Assembly: GCA_030068145.1 (NCBI GenBank)
Contig: JAPJBO010000515.1
Coordinates: 99,294-163,293 of the forward strand
Origin: Diplonema papillatum
Lineage: Eukaryota > Euglenozoa > Diplonemea > Diplonemida > Diplonemidae
Length of the DNA: 64,000 nucleotides
Direction: 5' to 3'
Shown one piece after another: positions 55,599 to 64,000 of this stretch. The notes beneath the pieces were generated by a model, which was given only the letters and a program-made list of their open reading frames with translations, was not told the DNA's origin and searched no databases. Both the position numbers and the translations under genes were made by a program. Positions within the stretch are counted from its first letter, which is position 1. Each line of letters opens with the position of its first letter.

Positions 55599-57815
55599 AT
55601 GATGACCAACATGCGATGGGCGCTGTTCGCAGCGGCGGCAGCGTGCGTTAGTGGGTTCGGCCTGACGTCGACTGCTGACGAGTACACGATTGACACAGGG
55701 GCGAAACTCGTGTTCTCCGTGCGTCGGACAGCACCGCCTGCCAGCGCGACCGTTGGATCGATCGGAGGTATCACGTCGCTGAAGTACGATGACGTTGAGT
55801 ACGCCCAGGAGGGAGGATACTCAACCGTGAACAAGGGCTTCGACCTGCTCTTCGCCGGAGTCTCTGACGTGACCGTCGATGCTGTGGTCGTCGATACCAC
55901 GATGATCAAAGTCACCGTCGTGACGCCGTTCCTGACGCAGTACTACATTGCCAAGGACGGTGACGCTAGAATCTACATGGGCACCATCTGGACGAAGCAG
56001 CCGGATGTTGAATCGAAGGTTTGTACCTTTTCCTTGAAACTATTCGAACACTGTAGGGATAATAATAGACCCGACCTCTTGTGGTGCTGAAGTTACCCAC
56101 CATCCATGGCTTCTGCAATATCGATACGTAACGAATCGTGCTACTTGGTTCGAACTGCCAATATACCGCAGCAAACACACTTGCGCACAAACGAGACATT
56201 CGAACCTGAAAAGAGAAATTGCCAAGTGACGACTATACTTGCTACCCACGCGAAGCAGGCTAGCAGATTCAGTTTTGCGTAGACCCAAACACATGCGCAC
56301 ACATCCACACAGATTCACTTCGTCTTGAGGCTGAACCCGGACCTGGTGCCTACCTTTTCTCGCGGAAACGAGGGTGACATTCGCCTCGCCACAGACCCGG
56401 CCCTTGAGGCGGACGACGTGTTTTTGATGAGCAACAACGAAACGCGCTCGACGTACTACACCATGTCTCGGGCAGTCGACTGGACCTTCGCCGGAGTCAC
56501 GGGACCGAAGATCGGGTTCTGGTTGATTAGGGGACTCCACGAAGCGGCATCTGGAGGTCCATTCCACAGGGCCCCCATGTCGCTGACCACGAACGATACG
56601 CAGGAGCTCATTTACGCTGTCAACGACATCCATGCGCAGACCGAGGCATTCAGAGTGGGGACTCTGTCGACGTACACGTTTGCAGCGAGCCCGGGTTTCG
56701 AGCCGGACACTGCTGTTAGCTACGAGTTCTACGCGGAGTTGAACGTCACCGGCTTCGTCCCTGAGGCGGAGAGATGCGAGTTCAGGGTGAGGTTGATCGA
56801 GAACGACTACGTCACCCGACACAGGGCTGTGTTCACGAGCGAACAAGGACAGTACTGGGCCACCATGAGGCAGAGGGACGGATACTTCAGAGCGCCGTTC
56901 CTTCTGCCTGGGGTGTACACGATGACCGTTTACAAGGAGGAGCTTGCCCTGCACGTGATTGAGAACATCACAGCCGAGGCTGGTGCGAAGGTTACACTGC
57001 CCAATTTCAGCGTTCTCGCGAGCGACCCGTCTACTCAGCCCGCAGTGTTCCGTATTGGTGACTGGGACGGATCTCCACGGGAACTGCGCAACGGTGAAAT
57101 GGTTTTGAAGATGCACCCGTCTGACGCTCGGTTGGATTCATGGGCCACGGCTCCTTTCATCGTCGACACGAACACGACGACTGACTTCCCGGCGTACATG
57201 TTCCAGGATGTCAACGACTTTTACACCATCGAGTTCGCTTTGTCGGAGGCATTGAAGGCTACTACGCGTACGTTCAGAATCGGTACGACCGTGGGTAACA
57301 AGGGAGCTCGTCCGTCAATCCAGGTCAACAGCGCGAAGAAGTCGAAGGTCCCGCCGAAGCCGTTCAGCATTCCGACGAGGACGCTTACTCTCGGTACGTA
57401 CAGGAGCGTCAACGAGATGCACACGTACGACATTGCGCCGAGCGCGTGGACTACAGACGCGATGCAGACAATCACCGTGAGGGCTGAGAGTGGGTCCGCA
57501 GGTGTGGACTGGTTGAGCCCTTCGATCGCTTTCGATTGCCTTGACTTGTTGGGCGAGGAGACTATGGCGCCGACGTCGGCTCCGGCGACGAACGCACCGG
57601 CGACGCCTCTCCCGAAGACGAACGCACCGTTGACGACTGCGCCCTCTACTCCGTCGCCCCCTACATCGGCGCCAGAGACAACTGACCCTGTGACTACGGT
57701 CCCTGTGACTTCGGAGCCTGTGACGACGAGCCCGTCGACTGACGCTGCGAGCACAACCTTCAACGGCATCCTTCTCGCGATGTTGAGTGCGGCTGCGATC
57801 GTTGCGATGCTGTGA
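55599..57815 (+). CDS. array gene 3: PL4 rhamnogalacturonan lyase, identical to array gene 2
   Basis: Exons are 55599-56018 and 56313-57815. Gene, upstream flank (including the open extension to 55269) and spacer are indistinguishable from unit 2. Confidence 0.92.
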
Positions 57816-60358
57816 TCACCCGCGTGAATCGACCTTTGACCTGCACTGTGTGTGTGTTTCTCGCTGTGCGAGCGTATCCTCTGTGTCATGAGGACGCACC
57901 CTCTTTGATGCCAACCGAATCACAATGCAAGTACAAGCGATCTGCTTGCATTGAAAACTATACTTTTCTCACCGAAGGAAAGTTCCTCAAACAACCAAAA
58001 GAAATATACAAAAGTTCGCACAACAAACAGGAAAAAAATGAGGGCAGCTGAAATGCGGCAGCCATCAACCCTCCATTGGTCCTACGATCATCATGCGAAA
58101 GAGAGGCTTCGTCTGCCTCGCGCCGGACTTGGTGATTTTCTTTTTTTCAGGGGGCTAGAGGGAGGGGAATACAACAATACAATCTCATAAAGGTGTCTGT
58201 TTGCACTACGAGCCCCAGACTGAGAAGCAAAAAAAAACAGCAAGACATGTAATAGTGTACCCCCCTTGTATTCTCGTTGGGGGGGTGATGCGTTACGAAA
58301 GGCCACTTGACGGCACATTGGTCTTACACCGCTGTTGCTGTCCTGCCTGTGGACAAGGCTGATGAGGGTTGTCTGCTGTGTCTGTGGAATAAAGGACCGA
58401 ACCATGGACCAGGTCGGACACCGGTGTGAGCACATACCAATCCAAGCGCGTTTGCTCCGCACGCTATCTTCAAGGCAGAGCGGACGGGGTTGTGGCACTG
58501 TTTTCTGGGACTCAAGATGTTGTTTGCTGCGGATGAACAGTTTGCGCTCTGAGGCAACTTCTTCTTCTGCGTCGTCGTTCTCACCTCCGCGTGACGGTCA
58601 GCCACCAAATCCACCACTTGGTGTAGAGCACCGTTCAAGCTACCTTTTATTTTCTCCAACCAACAGGGAACGATGATTTCCTTTCTTTCACATGCGGCGC
58701 TGGAACCAATTCTCATGCGAATACGAGGGAATGGAGTAACGAACGACAAGGGCCTAACGGTCGCAGAACGGGTCAGAACCTGAGCTGGAGACTCTTAAAG
58801 TCATCGGAATTTCTTACCAGATTTTCACTCGAGAACAGTTGGACTAATTTCGGACCATGGCTTTCTTGCCAGATTTAAGCGAAGGTTCCTCAGAACTGGC
58901 CCCTGTTTTTGTCTTGGGGGGAGATATTGAAGAAACAGTCGCGAAGTGCGCGTAGGTGCGCGTAGACCAGTCGTAGCTTCTTACTCTCCGTCTGCCATGC
59001 CCTGGAACCAGCAGCCCCCCGCGCGTGTTTGAAAGCGAACGTTCTCTTTTTCTTCAATTTCTGCGAAAAACGACACCCACCACCCTGGTCCCCCCACCCT
59101 CTCTTTTCTGTTTACTACAGTATGCGTCCGCTGCTCTGCTGCTGTGGATACTCCGGGTACGGCCTGCAACCGCCACCCATTAGAGCCACCACGTGAGCGG
59201 CATTGGCATTGTTCCCGATGTCCATCAACAAGAACACGCGCAGAGCCAAAGCAAGACGACGCGATTCTTTCCAGCACCTTTCGTGGGCTCAGCAGCGGCG
59301 TTGAGCTACCACTCCAAACATATAAGTTGCATCCCTCCCCTTTGGGACGGTCAGCCAGGGCAGATCAGACGGTGTTTTAGCTGCGGCTCACTGTTGCACT
59401 CTGGGGCAACTTCTTCTGTCATCCGTTTTTACCTGCGATTCTGAATGCTTCGACGGTTCACCACCAGCAACTCTACAAGTTGGTATACAGCACCGATCAA
59501 GCTACAGTCTTTTCTCCAATCAACGGAGAACGATGATTTCCTTTCTTCACACGCAGCGCTGGAATCAGTTCTCGTGCGTGTAATGGAACGGCTGATCAGG
59601 CACATAAACTCACTTCTCGAGTTTTTCAAGCAGGACCGCGTGTGTTTGAATGCGAACGTTCCCCTCTTCCTCGATTTGCTGCGAAAGCAACGCCCTTCCC
59701 ACCCTCTTTTTGTGTTTACTGCAGGCATTGTGTCCCTTGCTCTGCTGCTTCGGGTACGGTCTGCATTCTGCAACCGCCACTCACACATCAGAACAACCAC
59801 GTGGGCGGCATTGGGATTGTTCCCGATGCCATCATCAACACGAACAAACGAAAGAGCTGAAGCAAGACGACACCATCTCTCCCTGCACCCCTTTCCGTGG
59901 TTCGGCAGAGGAAAAAGAAGAGAACGAACTGCAACGAACGCTCGTTGTTGGATGTCACCAGTTGATTTCACTCTTTCCCCTTCGTTAATCTAGAGAGCGT
60001 AGAATTCTGTCGGCATCGGCAGCTCAAGATGTGTAGGCTGCATGTGCATGCTCATTCAACGTCAATACTTGTCCTGCTGCCAGGTAGCGTACATCTCGTT
60101 CAAGGTCTCCAAGTGCTCCAACGGGATCTCCAGGATCGGAGCAAACGGACCAACTCTCGTTTTCAATATCTGGGGAACAACGTCGGATATGCTACACAAG
60201 TTTCACCTACTGATGACACCGCAATGATCTTTCCGGAGTCACGTGGCGACAGGCTGGCATATACTGGTACTTGCACAAATGACTCTCAACTATTGCAACC
60301 AAAGCATACACTTAAACTCCCGCAGCTGAAGAAGAACAAAACGAAAAGAACAAACTCG

Positions 60359-62575
60359 ATGATGACCAACATGCGATGGGCGCTGTTCGCAGCGGCGGCA
60401 GCGTGCGTTAGTGGGTTCGGCCTGACGTCGACTGCTGACGAGTACACGATTGACACAGGGGCGAAACTCGTGTTCTCCGTGCGTCGGACAGCACCGCCTG
60501 CCAGCGCGACCGTTGGATCGATCGGAGGTATCACGTCGCTGAAGTACGATGACGTTGAGTACGCCCAGGAGGGAGGATACTCAACCGTGAACAAGGGCTT
60601 CGACCTGCTCTTCGCCGGAGTCTCTGACGTGACCGTCGATGCTGTGGTCGTCGATACCACGATGATCAAAGTCACCGTCGTGACGCCGTTCCTGACGCAG
60701 TACTACATTGCCAAGGACGGTGACGCTAGAATCTACATGGGCACCATCTGGACGAAGCAGCCGGATGTTGAATCGAAGGTTTGTACCTTTTCCTTGAAAC
60801 TATTCGAACACTGTAGGGATAATAATAGACCCGACCTCTTGTGGTGCTGAAGTTACCCACCATCCATGGCTTCTGCAATATCGATACGTAACGAATCGTG
60901 CTACTTGGTTCGAACTGCCAATATACCGCAGCAAACACACTTGCGCACAAACGAGACATTCGAACCTGAAAAGAGAAATTGCCAAGTGACGACTATACTT
61001 GCTACCCACGCGAAGCAGGCTAGCAGATTCAGTTTTGCGTAGACCCAAACACATGCGCACACATCCACACAGATTCACTTCGTCTTGAGGCTGAACCCGG
61101 ACCTGGTGCCTACCTTTTCTCGCGGAAACGAGGGTGACATTCGCCTCGCCACAGACCCGGCCCTTGAGGCGGACGACGTGTTTTTGATGAGCAACAACGA
61201 AACGCGCTCGACGTACTACACCATGTCTCGGGCAGTCGACTGGACCTTCGCCGGAGTCACGGGACCGAAGATCGGGTTCTGGTTGATTAGGGGACTCCAC
61301 GAAGCGGCATCTGGAGGTCCATTCCACAGGGCCCCCATGTCGCTGACCACGAACGATACGCAGGAGCTCATTTACGCTGTCAACGACATCCATGCGCAGA
61401 CCGAGGCATTCAGAGTGGGGACTCTGTCGACGTACACGTTTGCAGCGAGCCCGGGTTTCGAGCCGGACACTGCTGTTAGCTACGAGTTCTACGCGGAGTT
61501 GAACGTCACCGGCTTCGTCCCTGAGGCGGAGAGATGCGAGTTCAGGGTGAGGTTGATCGAGAACGACTACGTCACCCGACACAGGGCTGTGTTCACGAGC
61601 GAACAAGGACAGTACTGGGCCACCATGAGGCAGAGGGACGGATACTTCAGAGCGCCGTTCCTTCTGCCTGGGGTGTACACGATGACCGTTTACAAGGAGG
61701 AGCTTGCCCTGCACGTGATTGAGAACATCACAGCCGAGGCTGGTGCGAAGGTTACACTGCCCAATTTCAGCGTTCTCGCGAGCGACCCGTCTACTCAGCC
61801 CGCAGTGTTCCGTATTGGTGACTGGGACGGATCTCCACGGGAACTGCGCAACGGTGAAATGGTTTTGAAGATGCACCCGTCTGACGCTCGGTTGGATTCA
61901 TGGGCCACGGCTCCTTTCATCGTCGACACGAACACGACGACTGACTTCCCGGCGTACATGTTCCAGGATGTCAACGACTTTTACACCATCGAGTTCGCTT
62001 TGTCGGAGGCATTGAAGGCTACTACGCGTACGTTCAGAATCGGTACGACCGTGGGTAACAAGGGAGCTCGTCCGTCAATCCAGGTCAACAGCGCGAAGAA
62101 GTCGAAGGTCCCGCCGAAGCCGTTCAGCATTCCGACGAGGACGCTTACTCTCGGTACGTACAGGAGCGTCAACGAGATGCACACGTACGACATTGCGCCG
62201 AGCGCGTGGACTACAGACGCGATGCAGACAATCACCGTGAGGGCTGAGAGTGGGTCCGCAGGTGTGGACTGGTTGAGCCCTTCGATCGCTTTCGATTGCC
62301 TTGACTTGTTGGGCGAGGAGACTATGGCGCCGACGTCGGCTCCGGCGACGAACGCACCGGCGACGCCTCTCCCGAAGACGAACGCACCGTTGACGACTGC
62401 GCCCTCTACTCCGTCGCCCCCTACATCGGCGCCAGAGACAACTGACCCTGTGACTACGGTCCCTGTGACTTCGGAGCCTGTGACGACGAGCCCGTCGACT
62501 GACGCTGCGAGCACAACCTTCAACGGCATCCTTCTCGCGATGTTGAGTGCGGCTGCGATCGTTGCGATGCTGTGA
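60359..62575 (+). CDS. array gene 4: PL4 rhamnogalacturonan lyase, identical to array gene 2
   Basis: Exons are 60359-60778 and 61073-62575. The following spacer continues unchanged to the window end at 64000, within the same unit, so a fifth gene may lie beyond the edge. Confidence 0.92.
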
Positions 62576-64000
62576 TCACCCGCGTGAATCGACCTTTGAC
62601 CTGCACTGTGTGTGTGTTTCTCGCTGTGCGAGCGTATCCTCTGTGTCATGAGGACGCACCCTCTTTGATGCCAACCGAATCACAATGCAAGTACAAGCGA
62701 TCTGCTTGCATTGAAAACTATACTTTTCTCACCGAAGGAAAGTTCCTCAAACAACCAAAAGAAATATACAAAAGTTCGCACAACAAACAGGAAAAAAATG
62801 AGGGCAGCTGAAATGCGGCAGCCATCAACCCTCCATTGGTCCTACGATCATCATGCGAAAGAGAGGCTTCGTCTGCCTCGCGCCGGACTTGGTGATTTTC
62901 TTTTTTTCAGGGGGCTAGAGGGAGGGGAATACAACAATACAATCTCATAAAGGTGTCTGTTTGCACTACGAGCCCCAGACTGAGAAGCAAAAAAAAACAG
63001 CAAGACATGTAATAGTGTACCCCCCTTGTATTCTCGTTGGGGGGGTGATGCGTTACGAAAGGCCACTTGACGGCACATTGGTCTTACACCGCTGTTGCTG
63101 TCCTGCCTGTGGACAAGGCTGATGAGGGTTGTCTGCTGTGTCTGTGGAATAAAGGACCGAACCATGGACCAGGTCGGACACCGGTGTGAGCACATACCAA
63201 TCCAAGCGCGTTTGCTCCGCACGCTATCTTCAAGGCAGAGCGGACGGGGTTGTGGCACTGTTTTCTGGGACTCAAGATGTTGTTTGCTGCGGATGAACAG
63301 TTTGCGCTCTGAGGCAACTTCTTCTTCTGCGTCGTCGTTCTCACCTCCGCGTGACGGTCAGCCACCAAATCCACCACTTGGTGTAGAGCACCGTTCAAGC
63401 TACCTTTTATTTTCTCCAACCAACAGGGAACGATGATTTCCTTTCTTTCACATGCGGCGCTGGAACCAATTCTCATGCGAATACGAGGGAATGGAGTAAC
63501 GAACGACAAGGGCCTAACGGTCGCAGAACGGGTCAGAACCTGAGCTGGAGACTCTTAAAGTCATCGGAATTTCTTACCAGATTTTCACTCGAGAACAGTT
63601 GGACTAATTTCGGACCATGGCTTTCTTGCCAGATTTAAGCGAAGGTTCCTCAGAACTGGCCCCTGTTTTTGTCTTGGGGGGAGATATTGAAGAAACAGTC
63701 GCGAAGTGCGCGTAGGTGCGCGTAGACCAGTCGTAGCTTCTTACTCTCCGTCTGCCATGCCCTGGAACCAGCAGCCCCCCGCGCGTGTTTGAAAGCGAAC
63801 GTTCTCTTTTTCTTCAATTTCTGCGAAAAACGACACCCACCACCCTGGTCCCCCCACCCTCTCTTTTCTGTTTACTACAGTATGCGTCCGCTGCTCTGCT
63901 GCTGTGGATACTCCGGGTACGGCCTGCAACCGCCACCCATTAGAGCCACCACGTGAGCGGCATTGGCATTGTTCCCGATGTCCATCAACAAGAACACGCG

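Larger units (their letters stand above)
45768..64000 (+). repeat. tandem array of a 4,760-bp unit, 3.8 units visible, open at the right edge
   Basis: Everything from about 46079 recurs at +4,760, +9,520 and +14,280, including both exons, the intron and the spacer. I saw no difference between units in the parts compared, and translations in all frames agree. The part of unit 1 before 46079 (45768-46078) is similar to, but clearly diverged from, the same part of later units (50528-50838), marking the left border. Each unit holds one PL4 lyase gene and about 2.5 kb of spacer. Confidence 0.95.

Overview
This is eukaryotic nuclear DNA. It has genes split by GT-AG introns, secreted GPI-anchor-type proteins with Ser/Thr/Pro stalks, remnants of non-LTR retrotransposons, TIR-type miniature elements, and many unrelated tandem and dispersed repeats. 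I cannot name the species. A filamentous or pectin-feeding protist (an oomycete or other stramenopile, or another plant-associated or algae-associated microbe) fits a secreted rhamnogalacturonan lyase family. The only rRNA fragment present (about 41.15-41.63 kb) is too damaged to place it. No tRNA, complete rRNA, CRISPR array or prokaryotic operon was seen.

The only genes that look intact encode one family: polysaccharide lyase family 4 (PL4) rhamnogalacturonan lyases, all on the + strand. Gene A (2517-8577) has three exons. Gene B (22060-28111) has two exons and a 3.9-kb intron holding four broken copies of its own second exon plus a piece of its first exon. Then comes a tandem array (about 45.77 kb to the window end) of a 4,760-bp unit carrying one two-exon gene. 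Four gene copies are visible, at 46079, 50839, 55599 and 60359, and the array runs off the right edge. Each protein has a signal peptide, a catalytic region, an FnIII-like segment, a carbohydrate-binding-like C-terminal domain, a Thr/Pro/Ser stalk and a hydrophobic GPI-signal tail. They would act at the cell surface on pectin rhamnogalacturonan I.

Layout: 0-2.4 kb, LINE remnant (RNase H) and its tail. 2.5-8.6 kb, gene A, its introns filled with repeats. 8.6-22 kb, gene-poor and repeat-rich: an 11-bp array, a 142-bp array, a TTAGGG-containing array, a 68-bp array, a TIR element and a 14-bp array. 22-28.1 kb, gene B. 28-43 kb, gene-poor: a fold-back, a 252-bp duplication, a nested hairpin cluster, and an 18S rRNA fragment inside a TIR element and interrupted by a TTAA-flanked piggyBac-type MITE. 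43.2-45.3 kb, a 72-bp array beside recombinase-like and LINE C-terminal remnants. 45.8-64 kb, the lyase array.

Taken together the window shows one enzyme family expanding at three scales (stalk minisatellite, exon array, whole-gene array) inside transposon-derived DNA.
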